From: Candidatus Binatia bacterium
GTDB lineage: Bacteria > Desulfobacterota > Binatia > UBA9968 > JAJDTQ01
DNA length: 64,000 nucleotides
Reading direction: 5' to 3'
Assembly: GCA_951813575.1 (NCBI GenBank)
Contig: OX638375.1
Coordinates: 806,001 to 870,000 of the forward strand
The position numbers were made by a program, and so were the translations under genes. Each line of letters begins with the position of its first letter. The first letter of the stretch is position 1. This document shows, piece by piece, positions 27,991 to 36,957 of the stretch. The notes beneath the pieces are model-generated. The model searched no databases. It had not been told where the DNA came from and saw only the letters and a list, made by a program, of their open reading frames with translations.

Positions 27991-28928
27991 GGCTGGTAAC
28001 CCGACCCGACTTCGACGGTATCGTCTGCGGCGCCCTCATCACCGCCGTGGAGGACATCGATTCGTACCTCTTCGTGGAACCCAAGTTCATGCAGGACGGC
28101 GCCGTCGACATCCGCCCCGGGGACGTCATCGCCAACCTCCCCTATCACCCGGCATGCACCCTTTGGTTCGACCACCATTTCACCAACGAGGCGTCGGGTT
28201 TCCATCGCCCCATCGTCCCGGGCCGGGGCGGCTTCCGCCTGGCCCCGAGCGCGGCCCGCGTGGTGTACGAATACTATTCGCAGGCGCCCAGCGCTTCCCC
28301 CACCCTCTACGCCGACGGCCTGCGCATGATGCGCACCGACCGCATCACCACGCTGCTGGAGGATACGGACAAGATCGACGGCGGCACCCTGACACGGGAC
28401 GACGTGCTCGACCCCGCGGGCTACGTGCTGATCTCCATGACCATCTACGGCAAGGAAAGCGCCGAGGAGCCCTACTGGCGCCGGCTCATCGACCTGATCC
28501 GCGACCGCTCCCTGGAGGAGGTGGTGGACGACCCGGAGGTGGACCGGCGTTGCCGGCGTATCCTCGGCCTGCAGGAACGGCTGCGCCGGCAACTGCTGGA
28601 GCGCGTCGAGCTCCGGGGAAACGTGATCTTCCTGGACCTCAGGGACACCGAGGACCTGACCGACGCCAACCGGTTCCTGCTCTACACGCTCTTCCCCGAC
28701 GGAAACATCTCCATGAAGGTCTCCCGGGACTCTCAGCGTGCCGACACCACCGCCATCTCGGTGGGCTACAACATCTTCAACACCACCTCCACGGTCAACG
28801 TCGGCGAGCTCTTGACTCACTACGGCGGCGGCGGTCACCGGGTGGTGGGATCCTGCAGGGTGCCGGATGGGCGGGCGGGACAGGCCATCGAGGCGATCCT
28901 GCGCCACATCGCGGAGCCGGCATCGTAG
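27987..28928 (+). CDS. DHH/DHHA1 family phosphoesterase
   Basis: A 313-residue phosphoesterase. The first motif TRPDFDGIVCGAL, the middle FDHH (near residue 55) and the C-terminal DHHA1 glycine motif YGGGGHRVVGSC fit the DHH family of nanoRNases, pAp phosphatases and exopolyphosphatases. Two divalent metal ions would sit at the DxD and DHH clusters. The substrate is not resolved by sequence. It starts within the ald stop codon and is followed after eight bases by a small cupin gene, so they are co-transcribed. Confidence 0.85.
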   Translation: MRLVTRPDFDGIVCGALITAVEDIDSYLFVEPKFMQDGAVDIRPGDVIANLPYHPACTLWFDHHFTNEASGFHRPIVPGRGGFRLAPSAARVVYEYYSQAPSASPTLYADGLRMMRTDRITTLLEDTDKIDGGTLTRDDVLDPAGYVLISMTIYGKESAEEPYWRRLIDLIRDRSLEEVVDDPEVDRRCRRILGLQERLRRQLLERVELRGNVIFLDLRDTEDLTDANRFLLYTLFPDGNISMKVSRDSQRADTTAISVGYNIFNTTSTVNVGELLTHYGGGGHRVVGSCRVPDGRAGQAIEAILRHIAEPAS

Positions 28929-28936
28929 AGTTCGTC

Positions 28937-29293
28937 ATGTCCGATCCCTCTTCGAACGCCCCGAGAGTGGTGAACATCGACGCGGCTCTCGCCGAGCTCG
29001 CCGAGGTCAACTCGGAGATCCGGCACCGGAGATGCTTCGAAGGCGACGGCTTCGACGTCGGACTGGTCTCCTTCAACGCCACCACGGCCGCCGACCCGAA
29101 GCAGATCGTACACGACGACAAGGACGTGGTCTGTCACGTGCTCCGGGGACGCGGCCGTCTGCGCATCGCCGGTTCGGTCACGCAGCTCCGGCCCGGCATG
29201 CTGTGTCATATTCCCAGGAGCGTCCCCCACGACTTCGCGGCCGAAGGGGACGAGCTGATCCTGTGCTATTCTCTCATCACCACAAGGTCGTAG
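28937..29293 (+). CDS. small cupin-domain protein
   Basis: A 118-residue single cupin. Cupin motif 1 falls around VVCHVLRGRGRLRI and motif 2 around LRPGMLCHIPRSVPHDF, with His residues suitable for a metal site. No catalytic activity can be assigned. Located between the DHH phosphoesterase and an exported protein; its end overlaps the likely start of the lipoprotein gene. Confidence 0.82.
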   Translation: MSDPSSNAPRVVNIDAALAELAEVNSEIRHRRCFEGDGFDVGLVSFNATTAADPKQIVHDDKDVVCHVLRGRGRLRIAGSVTQLRPGMLCHIPRSVPHDFAAEGDELILCYSLITTRS

Positions 29294-30180
29294 CGGCCGC
29301 GTGCATGCTGGCCCTTCTCTTCACGGCTGCCTGCTCGCGTACGCAGGCGCCGGACCCGCGCTACGTGCAACCCGCGAACCTGCTCGAGATCATCAACGAG
29401 TTTCAACGGCTGTCGCAAGAGGACGTCTACCGATTCGACACCCCCAAGGACGTCACCGGGACCAACGTCCTGAAGGCGACGCTATTGAGGCTGGACGACT
29501 TCGAGCGCAAGCACGGGAACGGGTACAAGGACATCGTCGAGTTCACCCGCGCCAGCGCGTACGAGCGTCTCGGACACTACGACCGCGCCGTCCGCCGCTA
29601 CGAGGCCGTGGTCCGGGCCGGCGGGGAGCTGGCGGAGCCGGCAAGGCGCCAGCTCGACGCGCTGAAAACGTTCCGGCGCATCGCCGGCGCGGCCCTTCCG
29701 AAAGACGATTCGTTCAAGTATATCGAGGCGTTGGACGATGTGTGGGTGGCATGGCACGCGTTGATCCGGCAACACAAGGGAACGCCGCTGGCGTTTCTGG
29801 CGCGGGTGGAGGCGGAACGCACCGACCGCGCCAAGGTAGCGTTCGTGGAACTCAACCGACACCGGCTGAACGGCGGCAACGAGCTCGTGATCGCGGGCTA
29901 CGGCGAGCTCCTGTCCAGGCATGCACAGAGCAAGAACTACCATCGCCACCAACTGGACTTCGCCGACTATTACGTGACCCTGGCCAAGGAGTATTCCATC
30001 CGGAACGACCCGGAGGGCCTCGATTTCGAAATGGAAACCTTCGAGGAACTGGCGCGGTCCGCCATGGAGCTCTACGCGGAAGTGGCCCAGCAGGACGGCG
30101 CACCGGAGAAGCTTGAAGCCAACGGCAAGATCGAGGCTTTGAAGGGCCTGATGCAGGGGATAAGGAGACGGAACCAATGA
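29263..30180 (+). CDS. putative lipoprotein with helical repeats, unknown function
   Basis: About 305 residues. A hydrophobic signal is followed by FTAACS, which fits a lipoprotein cleavage site (Thr at -3 is atypical). I used GTG 29263 because it gives a Lys/His-containing n-region; ATG 29305 leaves almost none. The mature part is alpha-helical with TPR-like segments (YERLGHYDRAVRRYEAV). The stop overlaps the ATG of the next, larger exported protein (ATGA), so the two are likely partners in the cell envelope. I do not recognise the family. Confidence 0.7.
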   Translation: MLFSHHHKVVAAACMLALLFTAACSRTQAPDPRYVQPANLLEIINEFQRLSQEDVYRFDTPKDVTGTNVLKATLLRLDDFERKHGNGYKDIVEFTRASAYERLGHYDRAVRRYEAVVRAGGELAEPARRQLDALKTFRRIAGAALPKDDSFKYIEALDDVWVAWHALIRQHKGTPLAFLARVEAERTDRAKVAFVELNRHRLNGGNELVIAGYGELLSRHAQSKNYHRHQLDFADYYVTLAKEYSIRNDPEGLDFEMETFEELARSAMELYAEVAQQDGAPEKLEANGKIEALKGLMQGIRRRNQ

Positions 30181-32600
30181 AGTACGGCACATGGCTGCTC
30201 TGTATCCTCCTGGCACTGCCGGTTTCCGCCGCCGCGCAGCCATCCGGGGTTCCCATCGAGCGAATACTGGATCCGACGCGGGACTTCGACCCGTTCGAGA
30301 AAGCCGTTACGGCCGAGAAATACTTTCCCGACGAGATCGAGCGGCGCACGCGCCGGGCCATGATCGACAGCCTGCTCCGGCGGACCGGGCAACTTCCCGC
30401 GCACGCCCGCTTTCTCAAAGAGGCGGACGAGGAGCGGGCGGCACGGGGCGCCGAGCCAACCGGACTGACCGGACTGGTGAAAGGGCTCTTGCCCGGCGAT
30501 TCCGCCGACCAGGAGGAAGAGAAGGCCCTGGCGACAACCTTCCCCGGCGCCGCGAGGAATCTGGAACAGGCGGAGGAATTGCTGGCCGAGAACGATGTCG
30601 GCCGATGGAGCGGGTTCCTGAACCGGCTGCTGGGGGCCATGGACCTCTTCCGGCTGGCTTCGGGCTCGTACGTAGCCGCCGCCTTCGAGACCGCCTACGT
30701 GGAGGTACAGCGGACGCGGACGCCGCACATGCCGGAGGCCGAGCGCAAGGCCCTGGTACTGTACCAACGCTTCCTGGACCGGTTCCCCGACCACCCGAGA
30801 AGCGCCGAGGTGGCGGAGACGGCGACGGCCCTTCAAACGAAGAAAAGGGACACCTGGGTACATCGACAACTGGAACAGGCCGACAAGGCGCTCGACGACG
30901 GCAGGGTCGAGGAGGCGGAGTTGCACGCCCGTCTCGCCACGGTGGCGGATCCCGAGGCGGAAGGCGTGGTGGAACGGTTCCTGGAGATCGACGCGGCCCG
31001 TGAGACCGAAAGGGAGAACCGGGTCGAACTGCTCTCGGTGGCGGAAGGCGACAACCTGTCCGGCGCCACGCCGGAACAACGGAACGACATCCGGGCGTTG
31101 CTCTACGCCCTGGTCAGAAGGGATCCCGCGGAGACCGAAAAACAAGCGAGCGTCATGGCGGAACGATACGCGGACGAAACCCTCGGGACTCTGGCCAAGG
31201 ACTCCCGGGCCGTGGCCCTGGAGCTCGAAGGACGGCACGAGGACGCGAAACAGATGCTGACCGAGATCGCGAGGAGCGCGCCCTCGTCGCGGGAGCGAGA
31301 GCGGGCGGATACCCTGCTGAACAACCCGGAGTACAACATGCTGCGGGTCCTCGACCGCGCCCGCTCGGGGCATCGCATGGACCAGGTGCGGTTTGTCCTG
31401 TTCGGAGAAAACTTCCTGGAGAAGAACGCCCTCATCGGAGCGGCGCCGGTCATTTCACAGGGCGTCGCCGGGGCCGCCACCCTGGGCACCGCCAACGTCC
31501 TGATGGTGACCAGCAACCTGTTGGAGCTTCTCAGCGGCAATCCGGTGTCGAACCAGACGGTGATCGACACCGCCGCGGGCTATGTCCGGGCCCGTCCCGG
31601 CTCCGAGAAGTCCGGGGATGTCTACCAGGTGCTGGGGGAAGCCTACGAAAGCAAGGGACACCCCCACAAGGCGCTGCACTACTACCGGTTGTCCGGCAAT
31701 GTTCCGGCGGAAGAAATTCAGGAACTCGAGGAAAGGGCCGGGCAAAGCTTGTTGACGGCCGCCGAACGGACGGGCAAGAAGGCGCGGCAACGGACCCTGT
31801 ACGCCACGATTCTACAATATTACCCCGACACCCCGGCCGGAGAGGAGGCCAGGGGGAAGCTGGCCGAGCTGGCCGCCCCGGAGAGCCGGGGCCTGAGGCT
31901 CAGCAAACAGTTCCTCACCGAGAACCCGCAACTCTACGGGGTCCGGGGCCTGGGACTCAAGGCCACGCTCTTCGACGGCAACGTCCACAACATGGAGCTG
32001 GCGGACGCCGGCCTCAACATCCTCGGCCGCAACACCGTCCTGCTGCACTACGACACCCCGCAGGGGACGCGCACCCTCACCCGCTCCGTAGCACGGGAGC
32101 GGATCGACAACCTGGTAGTCCTGCTGCGCGACAGGCACTACGAGTTCGCCAAGCTGGGCGCCGCGAGCGACTTGGGCGGCGCCGAAAACTTCCGGTCCCG
32201 TCTGATGCGGTTCGAGGTCCCGGACCGTCACCGGGACTCCGACGATCTGGCGTTCATCCGGCGGACCGGCCGCGGCGCGGACCCGGAATCGCCGGTCCTG
32301 GACCACGAGCTGTTGAGCAAGAAGGAGACCGACCCCCACGGACTGCCCGTCGTGCAGGGCAGCGTCACGACCTCCGGAATCAGCATGCGCACGGATGCGC
32401 CGAAGTCCTTTCTCGCCGACGAGCTGGTCATCGGCAACGACGCCGTCAGCCCCTACGCCGGCGTGCGGACGCCGGTCCCGTTCGTGACGGAGTACATCCC
32501 CATGGACTTCCTGTTCCGGGCGCGTTCCGGACTGCCGTCCCTGACGCCCCAAATTCGCAAGCCCAAGACGTTGGTGGACGACGAGCACCTCTACCGCTGA
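30177..32600 (+). CDS. large exported helical-repeat protein, unknown function
   Basis: An 807-residue protein with a clear signal peptide (residues 1-22, ALPVSAAAQP cleavage). It is mostly alpha-helical with several TPR-like units, for example YQRFLDRFPDHPRSAEVAE, VYQVLGEAYESKGHPHKALHYY and the YYPDTPAGEEARGKL unit. A Gly-rich hydrophobic patch lies near residue 425. The protein appears periplasmic or outer-membrane associated. It is translationally coupled to the upstream lipoprotein. Function unknown; the pair may act in envelope transport or assembly. Confidence 0.75.
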   Translation: MKYGTWLLCILLALPVSAAAQPSGVPIERILDPTRDFDPFEKAVTAEKYFPDEIERRTRRAMIDSLLRRTGQLPAHARFLKEADEERAARGAEPTGLTGLVKGLLPGDSADQEEEKALATTFPGAARNLEQAEELLAENDVGRWSGFLNRLLGAMDLFRLASGSYVAAAFETAYVEVQRTRTPHMPEAERKALVLYQRFLDRFPDHPRSAEVAETATALQTKKRDTWVHRQLEQADKALDDGRVEEAELHARLATVADPEAEGVVERFLEIDAARETERENRVELLSVAEGDNLSGATPEQRNDIRALLYALVRRDPAETEKQASVMAERYADETLGTLAKDSRAVALELEGRHEDAKQMLTEIARSAPSSRERERADTLLNNPEYNMLRVLDRARSGHRMDQVRFVLFGENFLEKNALIGAAPVISQGVAGAATLGTANVLMVTSNLLELLSGNPVSNQTVIDTAAGYVRARPGSEKSGDVYQVLGEAYESKGHPHKALHYYRLSGNVPAEEIQELEERAGQSLLTAAERTGKKARQRTLYATILQYYPDTPAGEEARGKLAELAAPESRGLRLSKQFLTENPQLYGVRGLGLKATLFDGNVHNMELADAGLNILGRNTVLLHYDTPQGTRTLTRSVARERIDNLVVLLRDRHYEFAKLGAASDLGGAENFRSRLMRFEVPDRHRDSDDLAFIRRTGRGADPESPVLDHELLSKKETDPHGLPVVQGSVTTSGISMRTDAPKSFLADELVIGNDAVSPYAGVRTPVPFVTEYIPMDFLFRARSGLPSLTPQIRKPKTLVDDEHLYR

Positions 32601-32623
32601 TCCCCTTCACAAAGGAGGAAACC

Positions 32624-33016
32624 ATGAGAAAAGTGCTGCAACCCCAGAGCATACCCGATCCGCGGCCGCGTTACTCGCAAGGCATCATCGCCGAGGGGAA
32701 ACGCCTGCTCTTCATCGCCGGCCAGACCGCCGTGGACGCCGACGGCAACATCGTCGGCAAGGGCGACGCCGCGGTCCAGGCCGAGCAGGTCCTCAAGAAC
32801 ATGAAGTCCGTCCTCGATGAGGCGGGGGCCGGCTTCGGCGACATCGTCAAGATCACCACCTACATCACCGACCCGCGGTTCCGGGACGACCTGAACCCGG
32901 CGCGGCTCAAGTACATGGGCGACAACCCGCCCGCCAGCACCCTGGTGGTGGCGGCCGGGCTGGCCAATCCCGATTTTCTGGTGGAGATCGAGGCGATCGT
33001 GGTGCTGCCGGACTGA
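32624..33016 (+). CDS. RidA family protein (enamine/imine deaminase)
   Basis: A 130-residue RidA/YjgF/UK114 homologue. Typical features are YSQGIIAEG, the FIAGQTAVDADGN segment, GDIVKITTYITDP and the C-terminal PDFLVEIEAIVVLP. Such proteins hydrolyse reactive enamine/imine intermediates made by PLP enzymes. The catalytic Arg of archetypal RidA (in a PxRxxxxV context) is not obvious: NPPASTL replaces it. It may therefore be a non-archetypal Rid subgroup. AAAGGAGGAAACC precedes the ATG. It follows the large exported protein. Confidence 0.88.
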   Translation: MRKVLQPQSIPDPRPRYSQGIIAEGKRLLFIAGQTAVDADGNIVGKGDAAVQAEQVLKNMKSVLDEAGAGFGDIVKITTYITDPRFRDDLNPARLKYMGDNPPASTLVVAAGLANPDFLVEIEAIVVLPD

Positions 33017-33044
33017 CCGGCGAAGACCACGCGGCAAGAATCGG

Positions 33045-34214
33045 CTACGGCTTGACGATCAGGGACGGCTCTTCCGCCGCCTCCTGCTTCTCCTGGGCCT
33101 TGTGCAGGCCGAGGCTCCGCATCACCAGGGCTTCCAGCAACGGAACCCCGAGGCTTCCGAGGTCGCCGCGGCGGATGGCCGAGGCGATCGCGAGCACCGC
33201 CCTCGCCTTCTCTTCCTGACCCGACACGTGCAGGTGGAGCGCGGCGTCCTCGAGACGTCCCTCGAACACCGGGCGCGTTTCCTCCCCGAGGACGATTCCC
33301 TCGACGGCCTCCCGGACGATGCCGCGGTACCGTTCTTCCTTTTGCATCGGGTTGAGGACGATACGGCTCTGCTCGGTATCCTCGAGGCGCTCCAGAAAAG
33401 GCTCCAGCAAGTCCTTCTCCACGAACCAGGTGCGGAACTCCGGTTCCTCCAGGAGCTTCTCCGAAGTCTCGGACGGCGCCATGGACTCGACGCCGTCGTC
33501 GGCCACGAGGTCGAAGACCGGGTGGGACCGCCGAGTGGGCCTGGCGGCGGTCAAATGAGTCCGCAGCCGGGGATAGTCGGCCACCCCCTCCCCCGGGGAC
33601 TCAGTGACTTTCTGATAGGCCTCGTGCACCAGCCAGTCCGCGTACTCCCAGGGCACGGGGGTCATGGAGACCTGGAGCTGGGCCCTCATGTCCTCCATCA
33701 TCTGGCGCAGTTCCTTGCGGCGGATGACGTTACCCCCCAGTCTTTCGAGGCCGCGGCGGTCATTGACGGCGGCCTGCATCACCATAAGCCCGCCGCCGGG
33801 CTGCGGCCGCGTCAGGATCACCATGCGCGAGCCCGCCCCGGTTACGGACGACAGGTACCCCTCGATCTCCGGCGCCAGGCTGAAGTTCGCTCCGGCCTCC
33901 GCCGGGCGGGATTCCTCGGGCCCGGCGGGCACGAGCCCACCCTGGGCCAGCTTGAACAGGGACCGGCGGACTTCCCGCCGGATCTCCTTGCTCCCCGCCC
34001 GTTGCTCCAGGTCCTTGAGCGCCGCCACCGCGGCCGCGTCCCGGATACGCCCCAGGACATGGGCCACGGCCGCTGAAACCGCCGGCTCGGCTCCGAACCG
34101 CCGGACCAGCGGCTCCACCATGGTCGCATCCGGTGAGTCGATCTCCAGCCCCTCGCTACGAAGCGTCCCCAGACCGCTCCGGAGGGTCTTGTCTCGGGTG
34201 TTCTGCCTGGCCAT
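33045..34214 (-). CDS. unknown protein with HEAT-like N-terminal repeats
   Basis: A 389-residue protein with no recognised family. Residues 20-90 look like HEAT repeats (PLVRRFGAEPAVSAAVAHVLGRIRDAAAVAALKDL). The middle contains a beta-rich segment (RMVILTRPQPGGGLMVMQA) followed by a long helical region (RKELRQMMEDMRAQ). The C-terminus is helical and ends in a low-complexity acidic/basic tail. I chose ATG 34214 (MARQNTRDK); a further ATG at 34250 in frame is possible. It converges with the RidA gene and stands alone. Confidence 0.7.
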   Translation of the reverse strand: MARQNTRDKTLRSGLGTLRSEGLEIDSPDATMVEPLVRRFGAEPAVSAAVAHVLGRIRDAAAVAALKDLEQRAGSKEIRREVRRSLFKLAQGGLVPAGPEESRPAEAGANFSLAPEIEGYLSSVTGAGSRMVILTRPQPGGGLMVMQAAVNDRRGLERLGGNVIRRKELRQMMEDMRAQLQVSMTPVPWEYADWLVHEAYQKVTESPGEGVADYPRLRTHLTAARPTRRSHPVFDLVADDGVESMAPSETSEKLLEEPEFRTWFVEKDLLEPFLERLEDTEQSRIVLNPMQKEERYRGIVREAVEGIVLGEETRPVFEGRLEDAALHLHVSGQEEKARAVLAIASAIRRGDLGSLGVPLLEALVMRSLGLHKAQEKQEAAEEPSLIVKP

Positions 34215-34538
34215 CGTGTTACTCTTGCCATACGGCAGCGGGTTTTCCAACGAAGCGCGAGGTCCGCAACGGAAACAGGCTCCAAATCGCCTCGCGGCGC
34301 AAGATCCCGCGGGCCGGCTCCATCCACGTCGTCCCGGAACCTGAACGGTTGACTTGTCCGCCCCCGCCCGCTAATTCAGATGGGAATCGGCGAGCACAAA
34401 GCAGCCCCCCGTTACAGAGTCCTTTCCCCGCTCGAAGCCGGCATTTCGGGATGCGAAGCGGCCTCGCCGTGCGGCCACCGCCGGCTGCGGAAGGCGCGAT
34501 GCCGCCGACCGAGGAACGTATTTTCAGGAGGCATACTT
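34215..34538. other. divergent intergenic region without recognised genes
   Basis: This 324-base stretch separates the HEAT-like gene (minus) from the enoyl-CoA hydratase (plus). The frame of the hydratase is open through part of it but has no homology. It must contain the two promoters, but I see no clear repeat, terminator or RNA in it. Confidence 0.5.
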
Positions 34539-35327
34539 ATGGCAGACGGCACCATTGACCAGACCACCGAAGGCGGCATCTCGCTCATCGAGATCAACCA
34601 TCCGCCGGTCAATTCCTACACTCACGAGATGCTGCGGGAGCTCGATGACGCGCTGCTGAAGGCGCGCTTCGACGACGACACCCACGTGATCGTGATCACC
34701 GGCAAGGGAGAGAAATTCTTTTCCGCCGGCGCCGACATCAACATGCTCGGGACCCAGAACCTGTCCTACAAGTCCAACTTCGCGCTGCACGGCCACGAGG
34801 TGCTGATGCGCATGGAGAACACGCCCAAGCTGGTGATCGCGGCCCTCAACGGCCACGCCATCGGCGGCGGCCTCGAGATCTCCATGGCGACGGACATCCG
34901 CATCGGCAAGAAGGACGGCGGCCGCATGGGGCTGGCCGAGGTGAACCTCGGGGTCATGCCGGGCATGGGCGGCACCCAGCGGCTACCGCGCCTGGTGGGC
35001 CGGGCCAAGGCCCTGGAGCTGTGCGCCACGGGCAAGCAGGTGGCCTTCGAGGAGGCCATGGACATGGGGCTCCTGCACTACATCTACGAGCGCGACACCT
35101 TCCTGCAGGACGTCATGGACTACGCCAAGCAGTTCGTTCCCCCCAACAAGGCCAGCATGGCCGTAGGCAAGATCAAGCGCGCGGTCCACGCCGGCATCGA
35201 AACCTCCCTGCCGGAGGGTCTGGCGTTCGAGCGGGAGGTGCTCGCCCAGACCTTCGCCAGCGAGGACGGGAACGAGGGCGTGACCGCCTACCTGGAAAAG
35301 CGGACGGCCAAGTTCAAGGGCCAGTAG
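34539..35327 (+). CDS. enoyl-CoA hydratase / isomerase family protein
   Basis: A 262-residue crotonase-fold protein. Oxyanion-hole segments are [11 protein letters not shown] near residue 65 and [14 protein letters not shown] near residue 109. The catalytic-Glu region reads [23 protein letters not shown], with both Glu/Gly positions of a true hydratase. It hydrates enoyl-CoA esters. CAGGAGG precedes the ATG. It is followed by an aldehyde dehydrogenase in the same direction after a GC-rich hairpin, a pairing that suggests degradation of an acyl compound. Confidence 0.9.
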   Translation: MADGTIDQTTEGGISLIEINHPPVNSYTHEMLRELDDALLKARFDDDTHVIVITGKGEKFFSAGADINMLGTQNLSYKSNFALHGHEVLMRMENTPKLVIAALNGHAIGGGLEISMATDIRIGKKDGGRMGLAEVNLGVMPGMGGTQRLPRLVGRAKALELCATGKQVAFEEAMDMGLLHYIYERDTFLQDVMDYAKQFVPPNKASMAVGKIKRAVHAGIETSLPEGLAFEREVLAQTFASEDGNEGVTAYLEKRTAKFKGQ

Positions 35328-35346
35328 ACGAAAGAGACGGTTCAAG

Positions 35347-35379
35347 GCCCCGGCTGCCGCATCGCGGCGCGGCCGGGGC
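35347..35379 (+). terminator. GC-rich hairpin, possible terminator
   Basis: GCCCCGGC (35347-35354) pairs with GCCGGGGC (35372-35379) around a 17-base loop and is followed by only three T. It lies 20 bases past the enoyl-CoA hydratase stop and could end or weaken transcription before the aldehyde dehydrogenase. Confidence 0.5.
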
Positions 35380-35423
35380 TTTGTGCGAAACATCCCATCA
35401 GGTTCACAATCCGGAGGTATCGA

Positions 35424-36881
35424 ATGTCCAAGCTGTTGATCGGCGGTGAGCTCGTCGACGCCGTGAAGAAGGAAACCTACGAAGTACGCAACCCCGCCAC
35501 CGGCCAGGTGGTGGACCACGCCGCCAAGGGCTCGGAAGAGGATGTCCGGCAAGCCGTGGACGCCGCGGAGACGGCCTTCAAGGAGTGGTCCGACACCACC
35601 CCCGAAGACCGCGGCAAGGCGCTGGAGAGCGCCTGCGAGCTGATCCAGGAGCGCAGCAAGGACATCGCGGCGTTGCTGACCCAGGAGCAGGGCAAGACCC
35701 TGTTCGAGGCGGGCCTGGAAATCCACCACCTGATCCACGGCCTGGAGTTCTACGCCGGCCTCGCCTCCAAGGTGCGCGGCTCCCACGTGCCGCTGCCGCA
35801 GAAGAACGCCTACGGCATGGTGGTGCGCCAGCCCATCGGCGTGTGCGGCGCCATCGTGCCGTGGAACTTCCCGCTGACCCTCATGGGCACCAAGGTGGGC
35901 CCGGCGCTGGCGGCCGGCAACACCATCATCGTGAAGCCCGCCTCCACCACGCCGTTGGCCACGGCGCTGTGCATGGAGCTGATCGGCCAGGCCACCTACG
36001 CCGGCGGCAAGAAGAGCCTGCCGGCGGGCACGGTGAACTACGTCAGCGGCCCGGGCGGCTCGGTGGGCGAGGAGCTCCTGAGCAACCCCCGCATCCGCCG
36101 TATCGCCTTCACCGGCTCCACTCCCATCGGGCGTCACGTCATGGAGGTGGCCGGCAGAGAGATCAAGCGGGTGACCCTGGAACTCGGCGGCAGCGACCCC
36201 ATGATCGTCATGGAGGACGCCAACGTCGACATGGCGGTGAAGATGGCCGACATCGGACGGTACTTCAACTGCGGCCAGATGTGCCTGGGCGTGAAACGCC
36301 TGTTCGTGCACGAATCCGTTGCCGATGACTTCGTCGACAAGCTGGCGGCGGGCCTCCAGAAGAAGGCGGTGGGAGACGGCATGAAGAAGGAAAGCCGCAT
36401 GGGACCGCTCCACGTCGACTACCAGCGCACCGAGGTAGAGGAGCAGGTGGAGGACGCCAAGGCGCGGGGCGCCAAGGCGGTGGCCGGCGGTGCCCGGCCG
36501 GAGGGCGACGAGTTCAAGAACGGCCACTTCTACCTGCCGACGCTGCTCACGGGCGTGCCCGACGACGCCCGCATCGCCACCGAGGAGTGCTTCGGACCGG
36601 CGTTGCCCGTGTTCACCTTCAAGGACATCGACGAGGCCATCGAGCGCGCCAACGCCTCCGAGTTCGGCCTGGGCTCGTCCATCTGGACCAGCAACATGAA
36701 CTACGCCAACAAGGCCATCGACAGGCTCGAGGCGGGCAACGTGTGGGTCAACTCGCTCCACTACGGCTACGACGAGCTGCCCTTCGGCGGCGTCAAGTCC
36801 AGCGGCGTGGGACGCGAGCACGGGCCCGAGGCGCTGGACTACTACCTGGAGCCCAAGGGCGTGGTGGTGGTCAACGTATAG
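35424..36881 (+). CDS. NAD(P)-dependent aldehyde dehydrogenase
   Basis: A 485-residue ALDH superfamily enzyme that oxidises an aldehyde to its acid. Motifs in order are VPWNFPLTLMGTKVGPALAAGNTIIVKPAS (cofactor), FTGSTPIGRHVM (Rossmann), the catalytic Glu in VTLELGGSDP and the catalytic Cys in NCGQMCLG. The C-terminal ELPFGGVKSSGVGREHG is typical. CCGGAGGTATCGA precedes the ATG. The aldehyde is unknown; context with enoyl-CoA hydratase suggests a catabolic module. Confidence 0.93.
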   Translation: MSKLLIGGELVDAVKKETYEVRNPATGQVVDHAAKGSEEDVRQAVDAAETAFKEWSDTTPEDRGKALESACELIQERSKDIAALLTQEQGKTLFEAGLEIHHLIHGLEFYAGLASKVRGSHVPLPQKNAYGMVVRQPIGVCGAIVPWNFPLTLMGTKVGPALAAGNTIIVKPASTTPLATALCMELIGQATYAGGKKSLPAGTVNYVSGPGGSVGEELLSNPRIRRIAFTGSTPIGRHVMEVAGREIKRVTLELGGSDPMIVMEDANVDMAVKMADIGRYFNCGQMCLGVKRLFVHESVADDFVDKLAAGLQKKAVGDGMKKESRMGPLHVDYQRTEVEEQVEDAKARGAKAVAGGARPEGDEFKNGHFYLPTLLTGVPDDARIATEECFGPALPVFTFKDIDEAIERANASEFGLGSSIWTSNMNYANKAIDRLEAGNVWVNSLHYGYDELPFGGVKSSGVGREHGPEALDYYLEPKGVVVVNV

Positions 36882-36903
36882 GAATGCAGACCCGACGCCA
36901 TGA

Positions 36904-36937
36904 ACGGGTGCCACTGTGAAGCGGTGGCACCCGTTTT
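36904..36937 (+). terminator. Rho-independent terminator after aldehyde dehydrogenase
   Basis: A perfect 11-bp stem (ACGGGTGCCAC at 36904-36914 with GTGGCACCCGT at 36924-36934) around a 9-base loop, followed by TTTT. It lies 23 bases after the aldehyde dehydrogenase stop and before the ABC exporter. Confidence 0.8.
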
Positions 36938-36957
36938 CGTATTGACACAGGCGGCCG

